This document shows, piece after piece, positions 1 to 9,457 of a stretch of DNA of 64,000 nucleotides. Numbering within the stretch: the first letter of the stretch is position 1; every line of letters begins with the position of its first letter. Position numbers and translations under genes: made by a program. The stretch is from JBBQVZ01 sp963695975 (GTDB lineage Bacteria > Actinomycetota > UBA4738 > HRBIN12). The notes under the pieces are model-generated. The model did not search any database, was not told the origin of the DNA, and saw only the letters and a list, made by a program, of their open reading frames with translations. The DNA is taken from assembly GCA_963695975.1 (NCBI GenBank), contig CAVOIB010000002.1:62001-126000 (forward strand), written 5' to 3'.

Positions 1-423
1 GAACTCCTGCGTGATCCCTTCCAGCTCGAAGTCCATCCGGGCGACGCCGGGCTCCATGTTGCCGCCGGTGACCCTGGCGCCGTAGTCCGTGAACACGATG
101 CCCGAGAGCGCATGCAACGCCGTGTGGGTGCGCATCAGCGTGTGGCGACGTGGCCAGTCGATCTCGGCCGTGACCGCGCCACCGGTCGGCGGTGGGTCCG
201 CCCCTTCCTCGAGGACGTGGACGACCTCGCCGGAGGCCTTGACGGTGTCGGCGACGCGCGCCTCGCCCCCCTCCCAGCGGAGCGTTCCCGTGTCGCCCGG
301 CTGGCCACCTCCACGTGCGTAGAAGACGGTTCGATCCAGCACGAGGCCGTCCTCTCGAACCTCGATGACGGTGGCCTCGGTGGCGGCCTGGTACGCGTCG
401 CGGGAGGAGATCTCGTCGGTCAT
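1..423 (-). CDS. Alanyl-tRNA editing protein, AlaX type (partial, N-terminal part)
   Basis: Reading the minus strand from an ATG at 423 gives 141 codons that stay open to the left edge, so the C-terminus is outside the window. The N-terminal half carries the hallmark of AlaX and of the AlaRS editing domain: a segment reading TVFYARGGGQPGDTG, then RTHTALHALS, which supplies the H-x3-H zinc-binding and editing motif. Family members hydrolyse Ser-tRNA(Ala) or Gly-tRNA(Ala) in trans in the cytosol. The gene is divergent from the flavoprotein at 496, with a 72-base gap. Family assignment is firm. Length class (AlaX-M or AlaX-L) cannot be told from the fragment. Confidence 0.88.
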   Translation of the reverse strand, partial: MTDEISSRDAYQAATEATVIEVREDGLVLDRTVFYARGGGQPGDTGTLRWEGGEARVADTVKASGEVVHVLEEGADPPPTGGAVTAEIDWPRRHTLMRTHTALHALSGIVFTDYGARVTGGNMEPGVARMDFELEGITQEF

Positions 424-495
424 GGGGAGCACGGTACCGGGCGGAGGTGCGGAGTTGCTACCCTCCGGCCGACCGGAGCCGTGAGGGATGGCCCG

Positions 496-2589
496 ATGGA
501 CCCGACCCACCAGATCCTGTTCGAACCGGTTCGTATCGGCCCCAAGACGCTGCGGAACCGCTTCTATCAGGTGCCGCATTGCTCGGGGTTCGGGACGGAG
601 AAGCCGTGGACGCAGGCTGCGCATCGGGGAGTGAAGGCCGAGGGCGGTTGGGCGGCGGTTTGCACCGAGTACGCGCCCATCTCTCCGGACTCCGACGAGG
701 CGCCGCTGATCGCCGCGCGCTTCTGGGACGACGACGATGCCCGTGCACTCCGTCTGATGACGGAGAAGGCGCACGAGCACGGGGCACTCGCGGGGATCGA
801 GCTACACCACTCGGGGGGACACGCCGCCAACACGCAGACGCGCATGCCCGGGCTCGGTCCGAGCCAGCTGGCTTCGGATCTGGAGCCGCACGTGGTGCCG
901 AAGGCGATGGAGCTTGACGATATCCGCCGGGTCCAGAGCGACTGGGTCAGGGCCGCGCTGCGGGCACGTGACTGCGGGTTCGACATCGTCTACGTGTATG
1001 GCGCGCACTCGTACCTGCCCATGCAGTTCCTCTCGGGCTTCTACAACAAGCGCACGGACGCGTACGGCGGGAATCTGGAGCACCGAGCGCGGTTCTGGCT
1101 GGAGACGCTGGAACGCGTGAGGGAGGCGGTCGGCGGCGATTGCGCCGTGGTCACGCGGATCGCGGTCGACGCGCTTGGACCGGCGGGTATCCACGTGGAT
1201 GAGGCGCTCGCGTTCGTCTCGCTGGCCGACGACCTGGTGGATCTGTGGGACGTGAACGTCGGGTCGATCGCGTCCTGGAGCAAGGACTCCGGGACGTCGC
1301 GCTACTTCGCGGAGGGGTACCAGCTCGAGTGGACGGGGCAGGTGCGTGAGGCCACGGCGAAGCCGATCGTCGGTGTTGCGCGCCTGACCGACCCGGATGT
1401 CATGGCCTCGATCGTCCGGTCGGGCACGTTCGACCTGATCGGCGGCGCGCGCCCGTCGATCGCCGATCCATTCCTGCCTCGGAAGATCGCGGAGGGGCGC
1501 ACCGACGAGATCCGCGAATGCACCGGCTCGAACGTCTGCATCATGAAGGTCGACGGCCACGGGCACCTGGGCTGTGTCCAGAACCCGACGGCCGGCGAGG
1601 AGCACCGGCGCGGGTGGCACCCGGAACGCTTCGATCGCGCCACCAACGGCGACCGCGCGGTGCTCGTGGTCGGGGCGGGCCCGGCCGGCATGGAGTGTGC
1701 CGTCACGCTCGGCAAGCGCGGGTTCGAGGCGGTCCATCTGGTGGAGGCCGAGTCGGAGATCGGCGGCCGCATGCGGTGGGTCAGACGGTTGCCGACGCTC
1801 GGCGATTGGGGTCGCATCGTCGACTGGCGCCGGATCCAGTTGGACAAGCTGCCGAACGTCACGGTCGTCACGGGGAGCCGCCTCTCGGCCGACGCCGTCC
1901 GTGAGTACGGTGCGACGATCGTGGTCGTCGCGACCGGCTCGCACTGGTCGGGCGAGGGGGTTCAGGCCGGAACGCACGAACCGATCGATGGCGCCGATCC
2001 CTCGCTGCCTCACGTGATGACGCCGGAACAGGTCGCCGTGGACGGCAAGCGGCCGCCCGGATCCAGGATCGCGGTCTACGACGCGGAGGGCTACTTCGTC
2101 GGACCGGGGATCGCGGAGTTGCTTGCGAACGAGGGGTTCGAGGTCCACCTGCTCACGACGTTCGATGTCGTCTCGCCCGTCTCTGACCTGACGCTTGAGG
2201 GGCCCATGCTCCGGCAGCATCTGCACGAGCTCGGTGTGACGACGCACCGAGGTGTGACCATCGACGGCCTGGCGTCGAGCTCGATCGCCGGTGAGGACGA
2301 GTTCGGCGATCCCTTCACGCTGGATGTCGACGGCGTCGTGCTGGTGACGCAACAGGTATCCGACGAGGGCCTGTACCTCGAGCTCGCCGGGGACCCGGCG
2401 GCGCTGGACGCGTCTGGCATCGAGGCCGTCTACCGGATCGGGGACTGTGTGGCGCCGCGGATGATCTCCGAGGCGATCTTCGACGGGCACCGGCTGGCGC
2501 GTGAGATCGATGGCCCGGATCCGGCACACGCGCTCCCCTACGACCGCGAGCGGCGGATCCCGGACATCGATCCGATCATCACCCGCTGA
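496..2589 (+). CDS. Trimethylamine/dimethylamine dehydrogenase-family flavoprotein with an altered 4Fe-4S motif
   Basis: 697 aa. Residues 1-370 form an Old-Yellow-Enzyme-type FMN barrel and residues about 380-697 form a FAD/NAD(P)-like domain (VVGAGPAGME), the layout of trimethylamine dehydrogenase (TMADH). The N-terminus matches TMADH closely (ILFEP, GPKTLRNRFYQVPH). Cys29 matches the 6-S-cysteinyl-FMN attachment cysteine. Tyr59 and Trp261 match two of the three aromatic-bowl residues; the third (Trp355 in TMADH) is not kept. Tyr168, His171 and Asp264 match the catalytic triad. The 4Fe-4S motif reads CTGSNVC plus a later Cys360, so the second ligand is Ser345. Longer in-frame upstream starts exist, but the ATG at 496 gives the family N-terminus and clears the divergent gene. 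It probably oxidises a secondary or tertiary amine; the substrate is unknown. Confidence 0.85.
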   Translation: MDPTHQILFEPVRIGPKTLRNRFYQVPHCSGFGTEKPWTQAAHRGVKAEGGWAAVCTEYAPISPDSDEAPLIAARFWDDDDARALRLMTEKAHEHGALAGIELHHSGGHAANTQTRMPGLGPSQLASDLEPHVVPKAMELDDIRRVQSDWVRAALRARDCGFDIVYVYGAHSYLPMQFLSGFYNKRTDAYGGNLEHRARFWLETLERVREAVGGDCAVVTRIAVDALGPAGIHVDEALAFVSLADDLVDLWDVNVGSIASWSKDSGTSRYFAEGYQLEWTGQVREATAKPIVGVARLTDPDVMASIVRSGTFDLIGGARPSIADPFLPRKIAEGRTDEIRECTGSNVCIMKVDGHGHLGCVQNPTAGEEHRRGWHPERFDRATNGDRAVLVVGAGPAGMECAVTLGKRGFEAVHLVEAESEIGGRMRWVRRLPTLGDWGRIVDWRRIQLDKLPNVTVVTGSRLSADAVREYGATIVVVATGSHWSGEGVQAGTHEPIDGADPSLPHVMTPEQVAVDGKRPPGSRIAVYDAEGYFVGPGIAELLANEGFEVHLLTTFDVVSPVSDLTLEGPMLRQHLHELGVTTHRGVTIDGLASSSIAGEDEFGDPFTLDVDGVVLVTQQVSDEGLYLELAGDPAALDASGIEAVYRIGDCVAPRMISEAIFDGHRLAREIDGPDPAHALPYDRERRIPDIDPIITR

Positions 2590-2595
2590 GCGCTG

Positions 2596-3519
2596 TCACA
2601 TCGGGGGCTCGGCGGTCTTCGTGGTGCGGATCAACATCGCCAGCACAGCGCCGCCCAAGATGAGGACCCCGCCTCCGATCACCGCCGCCGTGACCGGCTC
2701 GTCCAGGAAGACGTACGCGAGGACAGCGACCGTGAGCGGCTCCATCACGCCGATGATCGCGTTACGCACCGCCCCCACCAGCTGGAGGCCCGCGAGCATC
2801 GCGACGAACGCTCCCGCGGAGAACACGATCATGCCGAGCAGGCGCCACCGGTCGCTCGCCGCCGGGAACACGACCGCGTCGAAGGCGACCGCGTAGACGA
2901 CGTTCGCGAGCGCAGCACCGATACCGAGCCACGTCGCGGCCGTCAACGGGTCGGTGGTCTTCACGTTCCGGTCGGTGCCCACGAGGTACGCCGTATACGC
3001 GAACGCCGTGCAGAGCGCGAGTACGATCCCCATCGTTTCCACCTCGGCGCTTCCCCCGCCGAGGACCACGAGGGCGCTGCCACCTAACGCCAGCGCCAGG
3101 GCGACGAACAATGCCCGCGGCGGCGCCTTGTGGTCCAGGCCGATCGTCAGGAGCATCACCCAGACGGGGTAGGTGTAGAACAGCAACGTGATCGCGGCGG
3201 TGTTCCCGTGGTTCAGCGCGCTGAAATAGAAGGCCGCCTCGGAGCCGTATCCGATCGTGCCGGCGAGCGCCAGGGGCAGCCGCTCTCCCTTGTCGGGGAG
3301 GAGCGGCCGGCGGAGCAGGAGCAGCGCGCAAACGAGGAGCACGGACTGCCCGCCGAACCGGATCGCGAGCATCACGAACGGCAGGTTCCCGGCCTCGACC
3401 TGCTTGCCGAAGATCACGACCGCAGCGAAAAGGACGGCCATGGCGACGCTGCAGAGCGAGCCCACGAGCTCGCCGCGCGGATCCGTTGCGCGGCGGGAAG
3501 TGATGGCGTCGTCGCTCAT
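2596..3519 (-). CDS. EamA/DMT-family transporter
   Basis: 307 aa with about ten hydrophobic segments arranged as two EamA repeats (roughly residues 20-150 and 165-300), the fold of drug/metabolite exporters of the inner membrane. The start is the ATG at 3519 (MSDDAITSRR), which overlaps the stop of the upstream alpha/beta hydrolase gene by the ATGA tetranucleotide, so the two are translationally coupled. An open frame continues further upstream but is only an overlap with that hydrolase gene. The substrate cannot be read from sequence; the family exports amino acids, metabolites or nucleotide precursors. Confidence 0.85.
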   Translation of the reverse strand: MSDDAITSRRATDPRGELVGSLCSVAMAVLFAAVVIFGKQVEAGNLPFVMLAIRFGGQSVLLVCALLLLRRPLLPDKGERLPLALAGTIGYGSEAAFYFSALNHGNTAAITLLFYTYPVWVMLLTIGLDHKAPPRALFVALALALGGSALVVLGGGSAEVETMGIVLALCTAFAYTAYLVGTDRNVKTTDPLTAATWLGIGAALANVVYAVAFDAVVFPAASDRWRLLGMIVFSAGAFVAMLAGLQLVGAVRNAIIGVMEPLTVAVLAYVFLDEPVTAAVIGGGVLILGGAVLAMLIRTTKTAEPPM

Positions 3520-4307
3520 GCGGCACCGTCTTCGAGGAACGCCTTCACGCGGCCGACGAGCATCGGGATCGAGGACATCAGCTCCTCCTCGCCGGGGAGC
3601 ACGATCAGCTCGGCGCTCGGCATGAGTCGCGCCAGGAGGCGGCCGAGCTCTGCGGGGTGGATCGAGTCGCCTTCGCGGCAGATGATCATGGTCGGTGCGT
3701 GCACCTCGCGGAGCAGCTCGCGATCGGTGATGGCGACGTCCCGTACGACCTCGCGGATCGCACGAGCCACGCCGACCGGATTCATGTCCTGCCACAACAG
3801 CAGGTCGAACTCCCGGAGCCAGGGCGCCCGTTCGTAGTTCTCGGCCCTCCCCGACGACGAAAGGATCGCGTCGATCGCATCGTCTGTCGGCAACGTCTCC
3901 AGGAGATGCGCTGTGCGATCGAAATCCTCATGGTCCCCCAGCGGCACATCGAGCGCTGCAGGCAGCAGGAAGACGAGTCGCTCGAACCGATGGGGTTGGC
4001 GCGCGATCAGGCTCGTGATCGCGCCCGCGCCGAGCGAGGTGCCCACCGCCCTGGTCGCTCGATACTCGTCTGCGACGGCATCGAGGTCCCGCGCGAAGTC
4101 CACGAACCGGTAGGAGCCGGCGTCGGGGACGCTCGATCTTCCGTGTCCCCGGAAGTCGAAGCGAACCTTCGTGCCGCCGAGGAACGGGGTGAATGCCGCG
4201 AGCTCCTGGCATGAGTTGGTGAGCCCGTGCGCGAAGACCGTGACCGGTTCACCGCTGCCGTCGATCTCGACGTGCAGCGTGGCGTCTTCGGTGGTGATCT
4301 CCGGCAC
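3516..4307 (-). CDS. Alpha/beta hydrolase
   Basis: 263 aa, the usual size for a single-domain alpha/beta hydrolase. Visible landmarks are the oxyanion-hole segment VFAHGL, FDFRGHGRS, and the nucleophile elbow GTSLGAG with Ser as nucleophile. A late acidic residue and a His would complete the triad. It is probably a cytosolic esterase, lactonase or peptidase-like enzyme; the exact substrate is not recognisable. The stop overlaps the start of the EamA transporter (ATGA), so they form a two-gene operon. The upstream side faces the end of the large membrane protein gene 66 bases away. Confidence 0.85.
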   Translation of the reverse strand: MPEITTEDATLHVEIDGSGEPVTVFAHGLTNSCQELAAFTPFLGGTKVRFDFRGHGRSSVPDAGSYRFVDFARDLDAVADEYRATRAVGTSLGAGAITSLIARQPHRFERLVFLLPAALDVPLGDHEDFDRTAHLLETLPTDDAIDAILSSSGRAENYERAPWLREFDLLLWQDMNPVGVARAIREVVRDVAITDRELLREVHAPTMIICREGDSIHPAELGRLLARLMPSAELIVLPGEEELMSSIPMLVGRVKAFLEDGAA

Positions 4308-4373
4308 CTGGCGGGAACTCCTCGGGCGTTCGGGAGAGCCTACGATGCCGCGACCCGGGCCCTGAGGAGCCCG

Positions 4374-7300
4374 TTACTCGACGTCGACCAGATCGTCCTG
4401 GGGGGCGAACTGGTCGCGGATCCGCCTGGACCACCGATAGATCACGAGCGTCAGCAGCAGGAAGATCGCACCGGACACGACCAGGATCGCGCGCGTGCGC
4501 GCGGCGTCGCCCTCGATCCAAACGAACGACAGGATCAACGCCGGGATGATGAACCCCAGGTTGTAGGCGATATCGAACAGCGCGAACGCTCGGCCGCGGA
4601 AGTCGTCGGGCATCGACTGCTGCATGATCGTGTCGGCCGAGATCTTCCCGAGGAAGAACGTGAAGAAGCCGACGAACAGGAGCGCCGCGAACCCGGGCAG
4701 TGATACCTGCGAGCCGAACACGATCGTCCCCACACCGAGCGCGAGCATCGCGCCCATCAGCAATCGGATCGGCGGGACACGGTCCTTCCACTTCTGCGCC
4801 AGCACCAGGCCGAGCGCGCCGCCGAGGAACCCACCCCCGCCGACGAGCGCCAGACCCAGGTTGTCGGCGCCGCTCTCCACGAGGTTCTTCGCGTACAGGC
4901 CGAACGTGAACAGGCAGAATCCCCAGAACTGGTACCGCAGCATCTGGAAGGAGGACAGGCCGAGCGCCGCAGGCGGTCGTGAGGCGACCTCCTTCAGACC
5001 GGCAACGATGTTCGCGATGACGCGTCGCACCTCCGCACCGAACGTTGACACCGGCTTCGTTCGCTCCATGCGCTCCAACTGCCGCGCCACGACAGACGCG
5101 AGGACCAACACACCCGCGCCGAGGACGACGACGATCCACGTGGGGAACGCCGCGGCGGCACCGAACGCGAAGCCGATCCCGATCACCTGGAACAGCGCGC
5201 CCCCGGCCTGCGACACCCCGTTGCCCTGCAACAGGTCCTTGCCCGACAAGACGTCCGGGATCGCGGCCGACTTCACGGCGAGCGCCACACGCACGCATCC
5301 TTGGATGAACAAAAGCCCGACGATCAGCGCGACGGTCGCGCCGACGTTGCCTTCCGACGTGTCCTTGCCGAGCGGCAGCATCACGCCGACCGCGATCAGC
5401 GCGACGACGGCCGCTACGACGAGGTTCGTCCAGGTGAGGATCTTCCGTCGCTCGGTCCGGTCGATGACGACGCCGATGAACGGGCTCACCAGCGTGTATG
5501 GCACGTACAACGCGAGCACCACCTTCAGCAGGTAGTTCGCCGAGGGGACGACCGTGACGTCGAACCCCTTCTCACCGCCGAACGCGATCGACTTAGCGAT
5601 CGCACCCTGGATCACACCCTGTCCGGCCTGAACAAGGAACTGCACACCCATCAGCGCTGCGAACGCCCTGTTGGAGAAGACACCGAAGAGGTTGTTGAAG
5701 AATCCGCCGAACGAACCGAGCGCGCGGTTGAGGCGCGATGCGCCGAACCGGAAGCCGAGCGCCACGAGCGTCGCCAACGCCACGACCGCCCATGCCTTCG
5801 TGGTTGTGAGCGGGCCGCGCCAGACGGCCAACAACGTGATCCCCGAGAGCAGCGTCAGGCAGATCGACATCGCCGGGATCAGCCCGATCTTGCTCGGCAC
5901 GTCCTCCAGCTCGAACCACGCGGACGCGATCAGTCCGGGAAGGACGACCAAGAAGAACAACCCGGCCAAGACGCGGAGCGTGTGCAACGGGTTGCCGAGC
6001 GGACCGGGGTGGCCGTCCAGATGCGCCTTCTCGGCCGCGGCTGCGGCCTGGGCGCGCGCGACGACCTCGGGTGCTGGCGTGTAGTACCCGGGGCCGCCGA
6101 TCACGCTCACGTCGGGACCGATCGATACGCCCGCATCGAGCGCCGCCTGCGCGTCGACATCGCCCTTGTAGAACTGCCCGACGACCAAGACCAACGGATC
6201 GCCTGGGTACTTCGCCTGCTGCGACCTGACCTCCTCGAAGTAGTCCTTCGAGGTCTGCGTGTATCCGGCGTCCTTGCCGATCGTGGGCTGTCCCGCGAGG
6301 TAGTTCTCGAGGGCACCGAAATAGGTCGCCGAGTACTGCGCGTCCTCACCTGGCAGCCCGGTCCGCAAGATGTTGGTGAACGTCTTCGCCCATCCGTAGG
6401 CCGTGGCTGTGTCACCGAAGTTCGCGATGAAGACGTTCGGGCGGACACCCGCGTCGAGCGCGACCTCGTGGACGGCGGCGAGCGAGATCCGCGCGTTCTC
6501 GTCGATCCACTGCGCCCTCTCGCTCGCCCACCGATGCGAGAGGCCGTCGGAGAAGACCCACCCGAGCGCACCGACGATCAGGAGGCTCGCGACGATGCCC
6601 GCGATCTTCGCCGCACCGTCCAGCCGGAGGAACCACCTGATCGCGACGAACGCGCCCAGGGCGGTGAGCGGCATGACCGCCGCCGTCGCGTTCATGAAGC
6701 GGTAATAGGGGACGACCGCCGACGTGAGGAACGTGAGCGAGCCCGCGAGTGGGAGTAGCCACCAGATCGACACCATCTCGTACGTGCCCGCGGGTTTGCG
6801 CTCACGGCGTGCGAGCAGGATCGTCGATACGATCGCCACCAGGATCAGCGGAACGATGATCAGCGGCTGCAGCGACCCGACCCACTGCGCGAGCCGTTCC
6901 TCGAAGAACGCCTTCGTATACGGGGGCGGCAGCGCAGCGTCCGAGAGCTTGGCCGACGGCCCCCATATGCCGATCACCCACATCGCGAGGCCTGCGATCA
7001 TCCCGAACCCGCACGCCATCAGCATCGGCCCGTCGGACTTCAAGGCCGATCCGAGCGAGAACCGACTGGTCAGGAAGTGCCAGCCGAACACCGCCATCAA
7101 CACCACCCCGAAGATCACACAGGTCGTCGGATGCGTGAACGCGGCGGCGATGGACAGCAGGAAGACGGCCGATCGAGCGCCCCATGACGTTCGAGACGGA
7201 CCCAGGAAGGGCAGGAGCGCGCAGAGCAAGAACAGCATGAGGGTGTTGTCCAGGTAGCCGACGTAGGGCGTCGTGAGGAACAACGCGGCGGCCGTGAGCA

Positions 7301-7733
7301 TCGAGAGCAGCACGAGCAGCGGATCACGTCGGCTGCGGTATCCGGCCGCGCCGAGCGCCAGCCCGGCAAGCACCGGGATCCCGATCATGAGGAACGCGCT
7401 GAAGCTGTACTGGTCGATCCCCGCCACGCGCTGCAACAGTGCCGCCGAGAGTGGCGTCGTTACCCGGTAGCCACCGCTGAACACGCTCCCCGGTCCCCAT
7501 TCTCGCGCGACCGAGCCCGGCGAAGAATCGAGGATCACGTTGCCCCGCCACGTGTACCAGGCGGGGTCGCGCGTCGGCGCCGTGATCGTGGGATGCAGCA
7601 GGAACTGCCACGCGAGCGAGAGCAGCAGGAGCCCGGCGACGCCGAAGATCAGCCACGTCGTGCCGGAGCGCCACTGGGGACGAGGTTCCGCGGCGTCGCC
7701 GACCGTGATCGGTTCCGTGTCGGTCAGAGCCAT
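4374..7733 (-). CDS. Giant polytopic membrane protein: GT-C-like N-terminal region fused to an MFS transporter domain
   Basis: 1119 aa. Residues about 1-680 have an N-terminal TM helix, then a first exoplasmic loop with acidic and aromatic residues (DPAWYTWRG), then about ten more TM helices and a soluble loop of about 200 residues. This resembles GT-C (PMT-like) glycosyltransferases. Residues about 680-1119 read as a 12-TM major facilitator of the MFS_1/MFS_3 type (VIDRTERRK after the second or third helix, MPDDFRGRAFALFD late). The whole gene is open without a stop, and GC codon use is even, so the fusion is not an obvious assembly error. It lies 12 bases downstream of the alkaline-phosphatase-like gene, which suggests a joint envelope function such as transfer or flipping of a lipid-linked substrate. 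Function is inferred only from topology. Confidence 0.6.
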   Translation of the reverse strand: MALTDTEPITVGDAAEPRPQWRSGTTWLIFGVAGLLLLSLAWQFLLHPTITAPTRDPAWYTWRGNVILDSSPGSVAREWGPGSVFSGGYRVTTPLSAALLQRVAGIDQYSFSAFLMIGIPVLAGLALGAAGYRSRRDPLLVLLSMLTAAALFLTTPYVGYLDNTLMLFLLCALLPFLGPSRTSWGARSAVFLLSIAAAFTHPTTCVIFGVVLMAVFGWHFLTSRFSLGSALKSDGPMLMACGFGMIAGLAMWVIGIWGPSAKLSDAALPPPYTKAFFEERLAQWVGSLQPLIIVPLILVAIVSTILLARRERKPAGTYEMVSIWWLLPLAGSLTFLTSAVVPYYRFMNATAAVMPLTALGAFVAIRWFLRLDGAAKIAGIVASLLIVGALGWVFSDGLSHRWASERAQWIDENARISLAAVHEVALDAGVRPNVFIANFGDTATAYGWAKTFTNILRTGLPGEDAQYSATYFGALENYLAGQPTIGKDAGYTQTSKDYFEEVRSQQAKYPGDPLVLVVGQFYKGDVDAQAALDAGVSIGPDVSVIGGPGYYTPAPEVVARAQAAAAAEKAHLDGHPGPLGNPLHTLRVLAGLFFLVVLPGLIASAWFELEDVPSKIGLIPAMSICLTLLSGITLLAVWRGPLTTTKAWAVVALATLVALGFRFGASRLNRALGSFGGFFNNLFGVFSNRAFAALMGVQFLVQAGQGVIQGAIAKSIAFGGEKGFDVTVVPSANYLLKVVLALYVPYTLVSPFIGVVIDRTERRKILTWTNLVVAAVVALIAVGVMLPLGKDTSEGNVGATVALIVGLLFIQGCVRVALAVKSAAIPDVLSGKDLLQGNGVSQAGGALFQVIGIGFAFGAAAAFPTWIVVVLGAGVLVLASVVARQLERMERTKPVSTFGAEVRRVIANIVAGLKEVASRPPAALGLSSFQMLRYQFWGFCLFTFGLYAKNLVESGADNLGLALVGGGGFLGGALGLVLAQKWKDRVPPIRLLMGAMLALGVGTIVFGSQVSLPGFAALLFVGFFTFFLGKISADTIMQQSMPDDFRGRAFALFDIAYNLGFIIPALILSFVWIEGDAARTRAILVVSGAIFLLLTLVIYRWSRRIRDQFAPQDDLVDVE

Positions 7734-7745
7734 CGGGGGCTCATC

Positions 7746-9395
7746 CTACTGCCGCGCCTCCGGCAGGCAGGGGAGATCTTGCATCAGCGCTGAGGGGAAC
7801 GCGGCCTGGAACACCCTGTCGTTCGCGGTCGCTGCATCCACCGTCGCGCCGGGACCCGCGGACTGCGCCTGCGTGAGCGTCATGATGTAGCGCGCCACGT
7901 CCCCCACCGTGAACCCGTTCTTCGTGAGCTCGTCCACGTTCAGGAACACCTGCGAGGGCTGCACCAGCTCCACCACCGGCGTGTCGTCACCGTTCGTGTC
8001 GAACTTCGCGTTGATGCCGGCCTCGATCGGAGCCGTGGAGATCTGGAATCCTCCGGACACGGCCGGGTCGGGCATCGCGCCGTGGTCGGCCGTGAGCGCC
8101 AGCACCCAGTTCCCCTTGCCTACCTGCTGGTTCAGGAAAGACACGAACCGTTTCAGCGCCAGATCCTGCGCCACGACCGCATCGCGCATCTCGAGCGAGT
8201 TCATGGACCACACGTGGCTGATGTAGTCGATCTCCTTGAAATTCAGGTAGAGGAGATCGGGAACCGCGTCTTTGCCGAACCCTTCGTTCTTGATGACGGT
8301 CTCGATCACACGCTCCTGGTACGGGGTGCGCGCCGGCGTGTCGAACCCCTTGAGCAACTGGTCGATCGAGTTGCCGCGCCACATGCCGTCGAGCTTGCCG
8401 TCCGCCTGGTCGACGCGCCGGACATCATCCGCGAACCCGGGAACATCGTTCGCGTACTTGGGAAGCCTGTAGTACGCGAGCTCGCGAGGGGGAAGGTTCC
8501 ACTCGAAGCCTTCGTCGGTGAGGGTGGTCCCCCCGATGACGGAGCGCGTGAGCGCGATGTCGCGGTCGCCACCGGTGAAGAACGATCCATGGCCGAGCAT
8601 CCCGAAATGGATGTCGACGGTGCCGACGATCCCGACGACTGGCTCGTTTTCCATCGCGCGGTCGTAGATGTCCGCCAATGTCGGCTCGATCAGGAACGCC
8701 GGCCCGTCGTTCCACGGGCTGGTGAGCTTTCCGCCGATCTCCAGGTGGTGGCCGACGATCCCGTTGTGGTTCGGGAAGTCTCCGGTTCCGATGGTCGCGT
8801 GATCCTGCGCCGTGCTCGTGGGCGAGGACCCGACGCTCGCATCCTCGTACCAGGTCCCCTTCGGGATCAACGAGTCGAGGTATGGGTGCGAGTCGGGCCA
8901 GTAGTCCAGCACGTTCCGGCCACCCGCGTCCCAAACCATCGTGACCACGAGCTTCGGCGTGTCTTCGGTCTTCCGGATCGCCTCGGTCATCGGCTGACCG
9001 TCGATCGCCTTGAAGCCGTCGAACTTCAGGATGTCCGCAACCGTTGGGGCGATGCCTGCGAGCGTGACCGGCCGCTTGATGACCTTCCCCGCGTTGATGA
9101 GCCCCGGGCCGTACCAGAGCATCGGGACATCCTCCACGTAGCCCCACGGGCCTACGTGGGGCAGGCCTGACCCGACGAAGTTCGGCTCCAACGGGATGTA
9201 GGAGAGCTGCGCGCCGCGATCGGCCCGCCACCCGCGCCACGTTCGCAGCAGGTACTGATGCGGGATCGAGCAGGCCAGATCGATCAGGTCTTGGTCGCCG
9301 GACTGGGCGCGCGCTGAACCCCGAGGCAGCGTGAGTGCCGAGGTCACGATCAGTCCGAAGGCGAGCGCGAGCAAGAGGAGGCGCTTGGGGGTCAC
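7746..9395 (-). CDS. Secreted alkaline-phosphatase-superfamily phosphodiesterase/nucleotide pyrophosphatase-like protein
   Basis: 549 aa from a GTG at 9395, which places a clear signal peptide at the N-terminus (LLLLALAFGLIV ... ARAQS). Superfamily residues are present: an aspartate after the first strand (VWDAGGRN), a candidate Thr/Ser nucleophile in SSPTSTAQDHATIGTG, D-x3-H in EIDYISH and the late ADHG. A segment that normally closes the domain (MLWYGPGLINAG followed by APTVADIL) sits before the catalytic core instead of after it. It is probably exported and acts on phosphate or phosphonate diesters or lipid-linked phosphates at the cell surface. An open frame continues 73 codons further upstream, but that part lacks a signal peptide. 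It is divergent from the paralogue at 9458. Confidence 0.75.
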   Translation of the reverse strand: MTPKRLLLLALAFGLIVTSALTLPRGSARAQSGDQDLIDLACSIPHQYLLRTWRGWRADRGAQLSYIPLEPNFVGSGLPHVGPWGYVEDVPMLWYGPGLINAGKVIKRPVTLAGIAPTVADILKFDGFKAIDGQPMTEAIRKTEDTPKLVVTMVWDAGGRNVLDYWPDSHPYLDSLIPKGTWYEDASVGSSPTSTAQDHATIGTGDFPNHNGIVGHHLEIGGKLTSPWNDGPAFLIEPTLADIYDRAMENEPVVGIVGTVDIHFGMLGHGSFFTGGDRDIALTRSVIGGTTLTDEGFEWNLPPRELAYYRLPKYANDVPGFADDVRRVDQADGKLDGMWRGNSIDQLLKGFDTPARTPYQERVIETVIKNEGFGKDAVPDLLYLNFKEIDYISHVWSMNSLEMRDAVVAQDLALKRFVSFLNQQVGKGNWVLALTADHGAMPDPAVSGGFQISTAPIEAGINAKFDTNGDDTPVVELVQPSQVFLNVDELTKNGFTVGDVARYIMTLTQAQSAGPGATVDAATANDRVFQAAFPSALMQDLPCLPEARQ

Positions 9396-9457
9396 TGGGC
9401 GACTAGGGTGCCGGACCGGGCACGGAACGACAACCTTGGCGGTGTAGCCTCGATCAT

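Noticed and set aside
112..495. N-terminal extension of the TMADH-like frame
   Set aside because: The stretch overlaps the divergent AlaX gene and has no family similarity; the ATG at 496 gives the exact TMADH-type N-terminus.
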